In this document: positions 1 through 7,210 of the stretch, piece after piece
Layout of the letters: each line of letters starts with the position of its first letter
How positions within the stretch are numbered: the stretch's first letter is position 1
NCBI GenBank assembly: GCA_944386385.1
Contig: CALXAV010000016.1
Location: 1 to 41,972 of the forward strand
Length of the DNA stretch: 41,972 nt
From: an uncultured Clostridia bacterium
GTDB taxonomy: Bacteria; Bacillota; Clostridia; TANB77; CAG-508
Direction: 5' to 3'
Made by a program: the position numbers and the translations under genes
The notes under the pieces: model-generated
What the model was told of the DNA's origin: nothing
The model's input: the letters and a program-made list of their open reading frames with translations, nothing else
Database searches by the model: none

Positions 1-138
1 TTCTGGGGGTAAGGGGGAACTATGCCATTTTTCTATTATTTAGGTTTTATTTTTCTAACTTTTTCTTTCAAACTAAATTCCTCCTTTTCATTTCGAATTA
101 TATCATGCTTTTATTTTTTTGCATAGACATTTTAACAA

Positions 139-927
139 TTATCCTAAAGCTATATCTAATACCATCATTAAAGCAAATCCCAATGCTACTCCAATTGTAC
201 CTATATTTGAATGTTCACCTTCTTGTGACTCAGGTATTAATTCTTCGACAACAACATATATCATTGCACCTGCTGCAAATGATAATAGATATGGCAATAT
301 TGGTGTAACTAATCCTGTTAACAAGATTGTTATTATTGCTGCGATTGGCTCTACTGCTCCTGATAACATTCCATAAAGAAATGCTTTTCCTTTTGACTTT
401 CCTTCTGCTTCTAATGGCATTGAAATAATAGCTCCTTCTGGAAAGTTTTGAAGCGCTATTCCAATGGCTAATGTTATTGCTCCTGCCATTGTTAAGCCAA
501 CACTTCCACTTGCTGCACCTGCAAGTACAACACCAACTGCCATTCCTTCTGGAATATTGTGAAGTGTTACTGCTAAAACAAGCATTATCTCATTTTTCAA
601 TTTCGCTTTTATTCCTTCTGGTTTTTTACTATTCAAATGTAAATGTGGTATTATAGTATCCAAAAGTAATAAAAATCCTATTCCTAATAAAAAACCTATT
701 AAAGCTGGAAGCCATTCAATTTTCCCTTGTTCTGCAGCCATATCCATTGATGGTATTAACAAAGACCATACAGATGCTGCCATCATTACACCAGCTGCGA
801 ATCCTAAAAGTAGTTTTTGAACTGATGGCCTAATTTTATTTTTCATAAAAAATACCATACCAGAACCTAATGTGGTTCCTAGAAAAGGTATTATTAAACA
901 TATTATAATTGGTAATGTTTGTTCCAT
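139..927 (-). CDS. zupT: ZIP-family metal transporter (ZupT-like)
   Basis: A 262-residue membrane protein that should import divalent metals such as zinc, iron or manganese across the cytoplasmic membrane. About eight hydrophobic segments are visible. The ZIP metal-binding helices carry H123-N-I-P-E-G128 and N161-F-P-E-G165, the paired signatures of the family, and a later EELIPE motif lies near residue 227. Length is normal for ZupT/GufA-type proteins. The ATG has a GAAGGGAT ribosome site. It appears to be a single-gene unit; no obvious terminator is seen in the 138 bases to the window edge. Family assignment is firm, the metal is not. Confidence 0.9.
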   Translation of the reverse strand: MEQTLPIIICLIIPFLGTTLGSGMVFFMKNKIRPSVQKLLLGFAAGVMMAASVWSLLIPSMDMAAEQGKIEWLPALIGFLLGIGFLLLLDTIIPHLHLNSKKPEGIKAKLKNEIMLVLAVTLHNIPEGMAVGVVLAGAASGSVGLTMAGAITLAIGIALQNFPEGAIISMPLEAEGKSKGKAFLYGMLSGAVEPIAAIITILLTGLVTPILPYLLSFAAGAMIYVVVEELIPESQEGEHSNIGTIGVALGFALMMVLDIALG

Positions 928-1042
928 ATCTATATCCCTTCTTATTTTATTCTTAATTTTGTTATTTTATAATTTTTTTGTAATATTTCTTTATAGTTTT
1001 TCATATAATATTCTTAAGGGAGCACTTTTTTAACAAATACTA

Positions 1043-1071
1043 TTGACATTATCCTTCATTCGTAGTAAAAT
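1043..1071 (+). promoter_or_regulatory. Promoter of tRNA-fMet
   Basis: TTGACA at 1043-1048 and TAAAAT at 1066-1071 are separated by exactly 17 bases, with the tRNA starting 19 bases downstream. This is a near-consensus sigma-A promoter. Confidence 0.8.
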
Positions 1072-1089
1072 TAATAATGTACTAAACAT

Positions 1090-1165
1090 CGCGGGGTGGA
1101 GCAGTTGGCAGCTCGCAGGGCTCATAACCCTGAGGTCGGTGGTTCGAGTCCATCTCCCGCAACCA
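1090..1165 (+). tRNA. Initiator tRNA-Met (CAT)
   Basis: The 76-nt sequence folds as a full cloverleaf with anticodon CAT at 1123-1125 and an encoded CCA end. It has the initiator marks: an unpaired C1/A72 at the acceptor end, three G-C pairs (GGG/CCC) next to the anticodon loop, and A11-T24 in the D stem. It is therefore tRNA-fMet rather than elongator Met. Its 3' end is the attachment site of the mobile element that follows. Confidence 0.96.
1155..1165 (+). repeat. attL core, in tRNA 3' end
   Basis: TCCCGCAACCA, the acceptor arm and CCA tail of the tRNA, is identical to 12333-12343. Insertion here keeps the tRNA intact. Confidence 0.82.
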
Positions 1166-1170
1166 ATTCC

Positions 1171-1194
1171 AGAGGCATTTAGCCTCTTTTTTTA
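1171..1194 (+). terminator. Rho-independent terminator after tRNA
   Basis: AGAGGC/GCCTCT, a 6-bp stem with loop ATTTA, is followed by a T run. It sits inside the element, so it was brought in by the element and replaces the chromosomal terminator displaced to 12352. Confidence 0.75.
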
Positions 1195-1297
1195 TTTTAA
1201 AATATTTTATATTATTTTATGGAATTCCCTAATATCAAGCGTTTTATTTAAAAATAATTTAAATTAATTTATTTTATTTTTTATTATTTTTTACGTT

Positions 1298-1361
1298 TTG
1301 CTCCCAAGATTGCCCCCAAAAATTATATTTTTAAATTTTGGGGAGCAAGTGTTGCCCCCAA
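1298..1361. repeat. Candidate integrase arm-site repeats at left end
   Basis: TTGCCCCCAA occurs at 1310-1319 and 1352-1361. TTGCTCCC at 1298-1305 is mirrored by GGGAGCAA at 1341-1348. These GC blocks stand out in an AT-rich gap between the integrase stop and the att core, where arm-type binding sites are expected. The role is inferred. Confidence 0.45.
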
Positions 1362-1405
1362 TAGTAATTTCAATTATTACATCGATTTTCTTTATTGAAA
1401 ATCAA

Positions 1406-2656
1406 TTATCTTTCAAGTGAATTGTTATTTTTTTTATCTTCATTTTCGATTATAATAGTAGGTTCATCTAAAGTCAATATATTTGCATTTGAATTATCAA
1501 TCAAATTTTGCTCCATATAATATTCATTTACTTTTTCAAGTTCATTTTTCTTATATTTATCAAATACAGAAGTATAGGCATTTAATGTTACAGATACATC
1601 AGTATGTCCCATTAATTTCTGCAATACAACTGGACTCATTCCTGCCTCTATTGCTCGAGTAGCATATGTATGTCTTAAACTATGAGTAGAAAAATGTGGA
1701 ATGTCTAATTCTTTTAATATTTTATTTAACGACCAATTTAAAGTGCTTACTCTTGCATAATGCACAATAGGTGGTTTAAATAGTAAATGTTCATCATTAT
1801 TTGGCATATCTTTTGAAAGTTTTAATTGTTCTATAATAAATGGTTCTAATACTTTTGGAATAGGTAATATTCTATTTCCTGCCTTAGTTTTAGGCGAATC
1901 ACTCATAACTATTGCACCATCTGCCAGTTTTGTTAATGTTTTATTTACATTAATTAAATGATGAGCTAAGTCAATATCTCCAGAATTTAAAGCTAATACT
2001 TCTCCTATACGAAATCCCATAAGTAGTTGCATTAAAAAGGCATTTCTATAAGGAATATCTTTTACACTATGTTCTAATAAATAATTAATAAATTTTGATT
2101 CTTCATCAACTGTCATTGCTCTAACATCTTTATCTTTTTTTACACTTTTAGGTCTTATTACTTCTATCATAGGATTTTTACTAATATAACCTTTATTAAA
2201 AGCATATTTGAAAGCTTGTCCAAATTGTTCATTAAATTTTTTTATTGAAGAATTACTATATGTTTTAGCCATTTCATTTAAAAATGCCTGTATTTCTTCT
2301 GACTTAATATCCTCAATATTTTTAAAACAAAATGGTGCTTTTTTTATTACATTAAGACTTCTTTTAACTCTATCGTATTGTGCTTGAGAAATTAAATTAG
2401 CATTTTTCTTGTTATCTAAGTTTGTAAGCATTAAGTCAAACAATGGAATCCCATTATTTTTAATATAAAGTGGATTTTCTCTACGATAATTTAACTGTTT
2501 TAAGAATTGTTCTGCTTCTTCTTTTGTTGGACAACTCTTTCTTTTCTTTACATATCTATCTTTCATCACATCATATTCTGAATATTGAGCTACCCATTTT
2601 TTACGATCATTTCTAAAATATATTGAACCATTTCCATAATTTATATCATTACTCGT
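1406..2656 (-). CDS. int: Tyrosine-family integrase of the element
   Basis: Site-specific recombinase expected to join and cut the element at the tRNA. Counting from a GTG at 2569, the catalytic residues are R187 (FRIGE), H296-S-L-R299-H, G321-H322 and nucleophile Y332. A central SAM-like core domain precedes them. The frame stays open upstream of that GTG and encodes a typical arm-binding domain (YGNGSIYFRNDRKKWVAQ), so the GTG is too short a start. The only codon at proper distance (8 nt) from the AGGAGGG site is ACG at 2656, giving 416 residues; an ATG-to-ACG change is suspected. The frame is continuous with the excisionase-like gene except for its TAA stop. The family call is certain, the start is not. 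Confidence 0.9.
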   Translation of the reverse strand, partial: TSNDINYGNGSIYFRNDRKKWVAQYSEYDVMKDRYVKKRKSCPTKEEAEQFLKQLNYRRENPLYIKNNGIPLFDLMLTNLDNKKNANLISQAQYDRVKRSLNVIKKAPFCFKNIEDIKSEEIQAFLNEMAKTYSNSSIKKFNEQFGQAFKYAFNKGYISKNPMIEVIRPKSVKKDKDVRAMTVDEESKFINYLLEHSVKDIPYRNAFLMQLLMGFRIGEVLALNSGDIDLAHHLINVNKTLTKLADGAIVMSDSPKTKAGNRILPIPKVLEPFIIEQLKLSKDMPNNDEHLLFKPPIVHYARVSTLNWSLNKILKELDIPHFSTHSLRHTYATRAIEAGMSPVVLQKLMGHTDVSVTLNAYTSVFDKYKKNELEKVNEYYMEQNLIDNSNANILTLDEPTIIIENEDKKNNNSLER

Positions 2657-2659
2657 AGT

Positions 2660-2995
2660 TTACACCCTCCTTTCCATTTTCCAAAGTATATAAGATAACC
2701 AACAAATTTGTTTTGGCTTAGTAAAAGTTATTGCAGGGAAGTCCTTTCTTCTAAATAAATCATTTGCGTTGTTTTGATTCATTCCTAAATCTGCTGCTAC
2801 ATCTTTAACTTTCATATTAGTAAACGGATTTATATTAAATTTTTCAATTAATAAAACTATTAATTTATTCATATCAATTTCATTACTATTTTTGTTGATA
2901 GAATTATTTAATAAATTAATATTTTTAATTAGTTGCTCTTTGGAATTTTCTAAATTTTCATTTATTATTTTTTCTTTATCTTCTATCTTCATCAT
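2660..2995 (-). CDS. Excisionase-like helix-turn-helix protein
   Basis: A 111-residue protein with a lysine/asparagine-rich N-terminal half and a C-terminal winged-helix/HTH-like segment (KVKDVAADLGMNQNNANDLF) followed by RRKDFPAITFTKPKQICW. This layout and its place directly upstream of the integrase suggest a recombination directionality factor. Its final codons, ATG GAA AGG AGG GTG TAA, contain the ribosome site of the integrase. Its ATGATG start overlaps the end of the preceding gene by 20 bases, so the whole strand reads as one operon. Function is inferred from context and HTH pattern. Confidence 0.6.
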   Translation of the reverse strand: MMKIEDKEKIINENLENSKEQLIKNINLLNNSINKNSNEIDMNKLIVLLIEKFNINPFTNMKVKDVAADLGMNQNNANDLFRRKDFPAITFTKPKQICWLSYILWKMERRV

Positions 2996-3569
2996 CTCCC
3001 TTACTAAAATTATAGGTTTTACCTGTCTTTTCTAAAGCTTCATAAGGTATAACTTGTTCTTTTACTTTATCTATTTTTCTTTCTTGTTTTTCTTTAATTC
3101 TTTTTTCAACTACAATTCTATCTTCATCTTTTAACCTGTCTAAATGTTTTTCTTCCCAATTTTCTGCATAAATTTGTATTTCTTTATCTCCTAATTGTTC
3201 TTCTTCAGGTTGCCTTTTATTAATTTGTCTTAAATCATCAAGGATAGAATCTTCTCTCTTTTGGTCTGCATAATGCTTATATAGTCTATCTTTAATATCC
3301 CAACCCTGAATAATATAAGTTCCATTATCATAATTGTCTGTATCCATTTTTTCGTATCTACCAACACCTAGCGAAAGTGTTCCACCTAAGGTATTTCCTA
3401 TAACTTGGCAAAGTCTTGCCCAACCATATTCATCATCACTATCAGGACTTCTATATTGTTTTAAATCACAATATGCTAATACTGACTCTACAAATTCACG
3501 ATAACCATTCCAATGTAGATAAACTCCTAGATTTTTTGAATTATTACTAATTACAGCTCTATCTCCCAT
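2976..3569 (-). CDS. Hypothetical mobile-element protein
   Basis: I do not recognise a characterised family. The start MGDRAVIS at 3569 is chosen because GAGGTG stands 6 bases upstream; a longer frame to 3674 lacks such a site. The 197-residue product begins with a compact domain containing GVYLHWNGYREFVESVL and a G-rich TLGGTLSLGVGRYE stretch. After about residue 115 it becomes a highly charged helical tail (KEKQERKIDKVKEQ). No signal peptide or membrane segment is seen, so it is probably cytoplasmic. It overlaps both neighbours, a sign of translational coupling in the int-xis operon. Confidence 0.6.
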   Translation of the reverse strand: MGDRAVISNNSKNLGVYLHWNGYREFVESVLAYCDLKQYRSPDSDDEYGWARLCQVIGNTLGGTLSLGVGRYEKMDTDNYDNGTYIIQGWDIKDRLYKHYADQKREDSILDDLRQINKRQPEEEQLGDKEIQIYAENWEEKHLDRLKDEDRIVVEKRIKEKQERKIDKVKEQVIPYEALEKTGKTYNFSKGDDEDRR

Positions 3570-3738
3570 AGTTACACCTCTCTTTCTTTTGTTCTTGTAA
3601 TCTATATTCTTTTTCCATTTCTTCAAAATCTTTTTCTGAATATTCTTTGTGTAAACTTTTCTCCATTTCTTCAAAGAATTTATTTAATTCGTTTATTTCT
3701 TGTTGAGTGTTTTTATTTATATTTCTTGTTTTTTTCAT
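3559..3738 (-). CDS. Small coupled charged protein (59 aa)
   Basis: A 59-residue frame whose ATG (3738-3736) overlaps the stop of the RadC-like gene as ATGA, and whose stop overlaps the start of the next gene. GGAG lies about 12 bases before the ATG. The product is nearly all helix-forming charged residues (FFEEMEKSLHKEYSEKDFEE) with coiled-coil character. The tight double overlap and good codon flow argue that it is translated. Function is unknown. Confidence 0.5.
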   Translation of the reverse strand: MKKTRNINKNTQQEINELNKFFEEMEKSLHKEYSEKDFEEMEKEYRLQEQKKERCNYGR

Positions 3739-4721
3739 ATACTTAAATCTTCTCCTTCTTTATTTTCTAATTTTTTCTTATTGATACTAATATTCAATGA
3801 TTCAAAAATGTTTTGGTCTATACATTCTTTGTCTGCTCCTTCAATTATTTCTGACTTGTCTTTTGTAATCAAATATGCAATACAATCCGAAACATATCCC
3901 AACTTAACAAGGTCTTTAGCTCTTTCAAAAAAAGGTCTATCCATTGTAGCCAAAAAAGCTCTTATAGAACCAGTATTTATACATCTGTTCTTGATATATC
4001 CACCAATTTGTCTATAACTCATATTAATAAATGTGTTAGGTACTTCTTGAAATAACCTTATATTATTTGTTGCTGATGTTAATACTAAGCATGAATAATT
4101 ATTAGAATGTTTTACATCATACATTAATCTTGCTAGTTCATTTCTTGAGTTTATGGTTTTATGCAATAGTGGACTATCTTTAATTAATTCTTGTGAATTT
4201 AAGGTTGGCAAATAATCTATTAAAATATTATTCTCTGCATTTAATCTACCTGTTCTCCTGTCTTTTTCAATCCAAGCATAAGTTCCATGGTCTACTATAA
4301 TATGACCTTTAAATCCTTTAACATTTTTAGCTAATCTATCTGTAAGTATCATATCCTCTATACTTGCCTTTGCATTTCCTGATGGGTGATTATGCTGTAA
4401 ATAGTAACCATTAGCTCCAAGCCTATACATTCTTCTATTAATATCTTCAAATCCTTTAATATTTTTCAAATATGTATTTTTAGCTTTTACTCTAAATACA
4501 TCACAGGAATTAGGAAGTTTTGATGTAATAGATTCATAGTTTATTATGGTATTATCTCTCATATATATAATTCTAAATGTTTCAAACTTTGGATTTCTAA
4601 ATACTTGACAAGTCTTTAGCAAATCATCACGAGATTCAATTTTAATATTTCTCAAATCTACATATTTCTTCATAGTATTACTTTCATTAATGGCATTATA
4701 GATTGTCTTTATTTCTGCCAT
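3735..4721 (-). CDS. RadC-like JAB-domain protein
   Basis: A 328-residue protein from the ATG at 4721, which has TGAGGAGG 10 bases upstream. The JAB/MPN metal motif is clear: H110-N-H112-P-S-G, S120 and D123, followed by GHIIVDHGTYAWI as in RadC proteins. RadC-family JAB proteins are common on integrative elements, but their biochemical role is still unsettled. Residues 1-90 and the last 150 residues are not recognised; the C-terminal part (NSRNELARLMYDVK onward) may be a second domain specific to this element group. It overlaps the upstream gene by 26 bases and the downstream small gene by 4. Confidence 0.75.
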   Translation of the reverse strand: MAEIKTIYNAINESNTMKKYVDLRNIKIESRDDLLKTCQVFRNPKFETFRIIYMRDNTIINYESITSKLPNSCDVFRVKAKNTYLKNIKGFEDINRRMYRLGANGYYLQHNHPSGNAKASIEDMILTDRLAKNVKGFKGHIIVDHGTYAWIEKDRRTGRLNAENNILIDYLPTLNSQELIKDSPLLHKTINSRNELARLMYDVKHSNNYSCLVLTSATNNIRLFQEVPNTFINMSYRQIGGYIKNRCINTGSIRAFLATMDRPFFERAKDLVKLGYVSDCIAYLITKDKSEIIEGADKECIDQNIFESLNISINKKKLENKEGEDLSI

Positions 4722-5487
4722 TATTTTTAGCCTCCTCACATAATTTTTGATAAATATATTCAATTATCACATTGTCTATATATTCTATTTTTTCAATATT
4801 GGTAGCAATTTTCAAATCTTTATCTGGAAGTTTTAGATAATATTTAAGTACCAAAAATTGATATGAAACAAAAATATACTTTTTAAGATATTTTAAAATC
4901 ATCATTAGTTCTTTTTGATAAAATTCCATTTCTTGAATTTTATAATCTGTTGAAGTCAAAAATGTCTGTTTATCAATTACGGATTCCTCTAAAAAATCAT
5001 AATTTTCAAAATCGTTAAGGTTTAATTCTTGACTTTCAGGTTTAATTTTTCCATTTTTAATTTTTTGTTTACGATATTTGATTAATCTTCCTAAGTCCTT
5101 ATAATTTCTTAAATAAGCTCTTATTTTTTCTTTTGTAATAGTTATTGTCTGTTTTTTATACTCTGTAAACCACGGAATAGTTTTAGCAACATTTTTGTAA
5201 TTGCTACTATATGTGTTATCTTTATGTATGGTTTCTTGTAAATCATCTCTTTTGTTCATATTTGCTTGATTTTTAACTACATCTAAAATATTACCTTTTA
5301 TCATTTCATCAACAATTTCACTTTTGGGAATATCCTTTTCACTGTTATTAAGTAAATTGTCTAAAAGAATTTCATCTTCTGATAATTTTTTGTAGTTAAA
5401 ATTAAGGTTGTCTTTCTGATGTTTTTTGTCTTTTTTATTATCCAATTTTGTTTTTCCTTTCTTTGATATTGCAATACCAATTTTCAT
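4696..5487 (-). CDS. Hypothetical protein, possible regulator
   Basis: A 263-residue, strongly charged protein, first gene of the leftward operon that ends with the integrase. Residues 1-60 are lysine-rich and probably disordered. The last 70 residues (YQFLVLKYYLKLPDKDLKIA then YIDNVIIEYIYQKL) have a spacing like sigma region 4 or ArpU-type helices, but this is only a resemblance. No good ribosome site is visible before the ATG. I cannot name a family. Confidence 0.55.
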   Translation of the reverse strand: MKIGIAISKKGKTKLDNKKDKKHQKDNLNFNYKKLSEDEILLDNLLNNSEKDIPKSEIVDEMIKGNILDVVKNQANMNKRDDLQETIHKDNTYSSNYKNVAKTIPWFTEYKKQTITITKEKIRAYLRNYKDLGRLIKYRKQKIKNGKIKPESQELNLNDFENYDFLEESVIDKQTFLTSTDYKIQEMEFYQKELMMILKYLKKYIFVSYQFLVLKYYLKLPDKDLKIATNIEKIEYIDNVIIEYIYQKLCEEAKNNGRNKDNL

Positions 5488-5638
5488 ATTAGCTAGCTTG
5501 ACTATATGGTAGCATGGTAGAAAAGCATAAAATCGCCTTTTTCTAAAAGTTTCTAATTGTTTGATATACTTTCTAATTAAAACTAAAAATCACTAAAAAA
5601 TTAGTTTTATAAAATCCTTTGAATAATTGAATTAAACG

Positions 5639-5674
5639 CAAAAAAAGAACGTGTAGTTTAAATTTCACGTTCTT
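5639..5674 (-). terminator. Terminator of the XRE regulator gene
   Basis: AAGAACGTG/CACGTTCTT, a perfect 9-bp stem with a 12-nt loop, is followed on the minus strand by a run of T. It lies 55 bases past the regulator's stop and isolates it from the integrase operon. Confidence 0.8.
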
Positions 5675-5728
5675 AATTTTTAATCATAAAATATTTTCAA
5701 ATCATTATTGGGCATTTCTATATTTTAT

Positions 5729-6430
5729 TTAATTATTAAATATTTCTAAATATAGGGCATTTTCTTCTTTTAATGTATGATTTTCTTTTTCGGTTAATTT
5801 CAAATCTTCAAACATTTTGTCAGTAAATTCTACATCTTTTTTTGAAAAGTAACATTTTCTGATTGAAGGTCTATATTGTCTATCTGTTCCTAAATATGAG
5901 CCCATCATTAAATCATCTACACCATTACATACATTAATTATAATCTCTGCAACTTCTAATCTAGCATTATTAGGTTTATAATTTTCAAGTATGATAAAAC
6001 AAGCATTGTCATCAGATAACATATATCCAGAAGTATATATTTTATTATCTGCTAAATCAATCATATCTACTTGTATATAATTAGGATATTCTTTTATATC
6101 TAATCTATATTTACCTTTACCAAATTTTCCAGTTCTATAATTATAAGCATTAAAATACATGTATAGACAATTAGCTTTAAATGGATTTTTTATATCATCT
6201 TTATTTTTTATCTTATAGTCCATTTCAAATAATTCAGTAGAATAAACACCAAAAATTTGGCATAATTCTTTTATTATTTGAGCATTTGGTATCATTTCTC
6301 CACTTTCAAATCTCCCTATTGTTGTTCTACTTATATTCAATTTATTCGCAAGATTTTCTTGACTTAAACCTTTGATTTTTCTTAATTCTCTTAATTTATT
6401 TCCAAATTCTTTACTATTAAAATCGGACAT
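5729..6430 (-). CDS. XRE/Cro-CI family regulator
   Basis: A 233-residue regulator; start MSDFNSKEF at 6430 with GGGTGAT upstream. Residues 7-62 form an HTH_3 domain (LRELRKIKGLSQENLANKLN, then ISRTTIGRFESG). The C-terminal 150 residues (from FKANCLYMYFNAYNY) are an unrecognised sensor-like domain with no LexA-type Ser/Lys protease motif obvious. It is transcribed away from the structured-RNA promoter, with a palindrome between the two, so it may repress both. Likely the element's master repressor. Confidence 0.75.
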   Translation of the reverse strand: MSDFNSKEFGNKLRELRKIKGLSQENLANKLNISRTTIGRFESGEMIPNAQIIKELCQIFGVYSTELFEMDYKIKNKDDIKNPFKANCLYMYFNAYNYRTGKFGKGKYRLDIKEYPNYIQVDMIDLADNKIYTSGYMLSDDNACFIILENYKPNNARLEVAEIIINVCNGVDDLMMGSYLGTDRQYRPSIRKCYFSKKDVEFTDKMFEDLKLTEKENHTLKEENALYLEIFNN

Positions 6431-6455
6431 AAAATCACCCACTTTACATAATAAG

Positions 6456-6484
6456 ATTATAACATATTTTTCCATTTTTTTGAA
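6456..6484 (-). promoter_or_regulatory. Promoter of the XRE regulator
   Basis: On the minus strand TTCAAA (6484-6479) and TATAAT (6461-6456) are 17 bases apart, 26 bases before the regulator's ATG. Confidence 0.6.
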
Positions 6485-6505
6485 TGTTTGAAGTGGAGAT
6501 TTGCT

Positions 6506-6553
6506 TGATATATCAGCACTTTATTTGATTTGTATTAATAAAAGTAGTATAAT
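6506..6553 (+). promoter_or_regulatory. Divergent promoter and operator for the structured RNA
   Basis: TTGATT (6525-6530), 17 bases, then TATAAT (6548-6553) form a strong plus-strand promoter. A perfect palindrome, TGATATATCA, at 6506-6515 lies between it and the regulator's promoter and is a good operator candidate. Confidence 0.65.
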
Positions 6554-6559
6554 ATATGT

Positions 6560-6842
6560 ATACCTATTTGTAGGTTTATATGGTCTTATCTTTTTATATA
6601 AGAATCCAACCCAAGCTAAATGCTTGATGTTATTCAATATTTTTAGTAAACACTCCAAGCATTGTAGCTGCTTGGATTTTTGTATAGAATCCACCACCTA
6701 GGCTGGATTCCTAGAAATATTGATACATTGCAAATAGAGACTAAAAGAAAGGAAGCCAGCATTATGAAAGATTATGAGTACGGTGGGCGGAAGTCCTGGT
6801 TGCTAGATAAGGCGACTAGGGGAACTTAATTGTTCCCCACCT
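6560..6842 (+). ncRNA. Structured non-coding RNA (unassigned)
   Basis: The region is GC-richer than its surroundings and full of nested complementarity. From 5' to 3': CCTA/TAGG near 6563; CAAGC/GCTTG at 6612-6626; TCCAAGCA/TGCTTGGA at 6654-6676 followed by five T; GAATCCA/TGGATTC at 6688-6710. The 3' end is a clean three-way junction. GGTGG (6782-6786) pairs with CCACC (6837-6841) and encloses two abutting hairpins, CCTGGTTGC/GCGACTAGG (6795-6820) and GGAAC/GTTCC (6821-6836). A strong promoter precedes it. No credible protein is encoded. It could be a known mobile-element RNA class (raiA-type or other Rfam family) that I cannot confirm by eye. Confidence 0.6.
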
Positions 6843-6843
6843 A

Positions 6844-6872
6844 TTTAAAAATTTTTCTTTTTGTAGTATAAT
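6844..6872 (+). promoter_or_regulatory. Promoter of the hairpin RNA
   Basis: TTTAAA (6844-6849), 17 bases, TATAAT (6867-6872). The -35 is poor, the -10 is perfect. Confidence 0.45.
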
Positions 6873-6878
6873 ATATTT

Positions 6879-6989
6879 GATAATTATTTTAAACTTGCTA
6901 CAAAAGTTTAAATAATTATATAGTTTTAAGAGAAATCTTAAAACAAGAAAAGCATGGTCATTCGCTGGATTCCCCATGCTTTTTCTTTT
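6879..6989 (+). ncRNA. Small three-hairpin RNA
   Basis: Three consecutive hairpins follow the promoter: 6882-6917 (15 against 14 bases with one bulge); 6923-6944 (9 bp closed by a GAAA tetraloop); and 6948-6983 (AAAAGCATGG/CCATGCTTTT with a 16-nt loop), ending in a T-rich tract as an intrinsic terminator. The last loop contains GCTGGATTCC, which also occurs in the upstream RNA at 6702-6711 and is complementary to its two GAATCCA segments, so pairing between the two RNAs is possible. No protein is encoded. Confidence 0.5.
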
Positions 6990-7007
6990 ATGCATTTTAT
7001 TATAGGT

Positions 7008-7140
7008 ATGTGCAAAATTTGCACATTTTTTACTTTTTAGCTGTTTTTTTATAAAAGAACTTTTAAATTTATGTATTTTGCTTCTCCAACCTTTATAAAT
7101 GTTCATATCATGCACATTTATGCACTTATTTTGCACATTT
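7008..7140. promoter_or_regulatory. TGCAC-box operator cluster
   Basis: A 9-bp inverted repeat ATGTGCAAA/TTTGCACAT with one central base lies at 7008-7026. Three more TGCAC boxes at 7111, 7121 and 7132 are spaced 10 and 11 bases apart, one DNA turn each, and end just before the -35 of the Spo0A-like gene. Confidence 0.5.
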
Positions 7141-7147
7141 TATCTTT

Positions 7148-7176
7148 TTGAATTGTTTACATAATTTGAGTATAAT
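7148..7176 (+). promoter_or_regulatory. Promoter of the Spo0A-like gene
   Basis: TTGAAT (7148-7153) and TATAAT (7171-7176) are 17 bases apart, 35 bases before the ATG. Confidence 0.7.
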
Positions 7177-7210
7177 TAAATTAGTTTTAAAGGAAAGGTT
7201 GGAAAGAGTA

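Noticed and set aside
24-95. AGGAGG followed by TTG on the minus strand
   Set aside because: The frame closes after 11 codons; no product can be supported.
6764-6829. 21-codon frame starting ATGAAAGATTATGAG with AAGGA upstream
   Set aside because: It coincides with the stems of the three-way junction RNA, and its stop lies in a loop. The structure explains the base composition better than a peptide. A leader peptide cannot be fully excluded.
6501-7136. 66-residue plus-strand and 106-residue minus-strand frames over the RNA region
   Set aside because: No ribosome sites, hydrophobic or low-complexity translations, and they cross hairpins and promoters.
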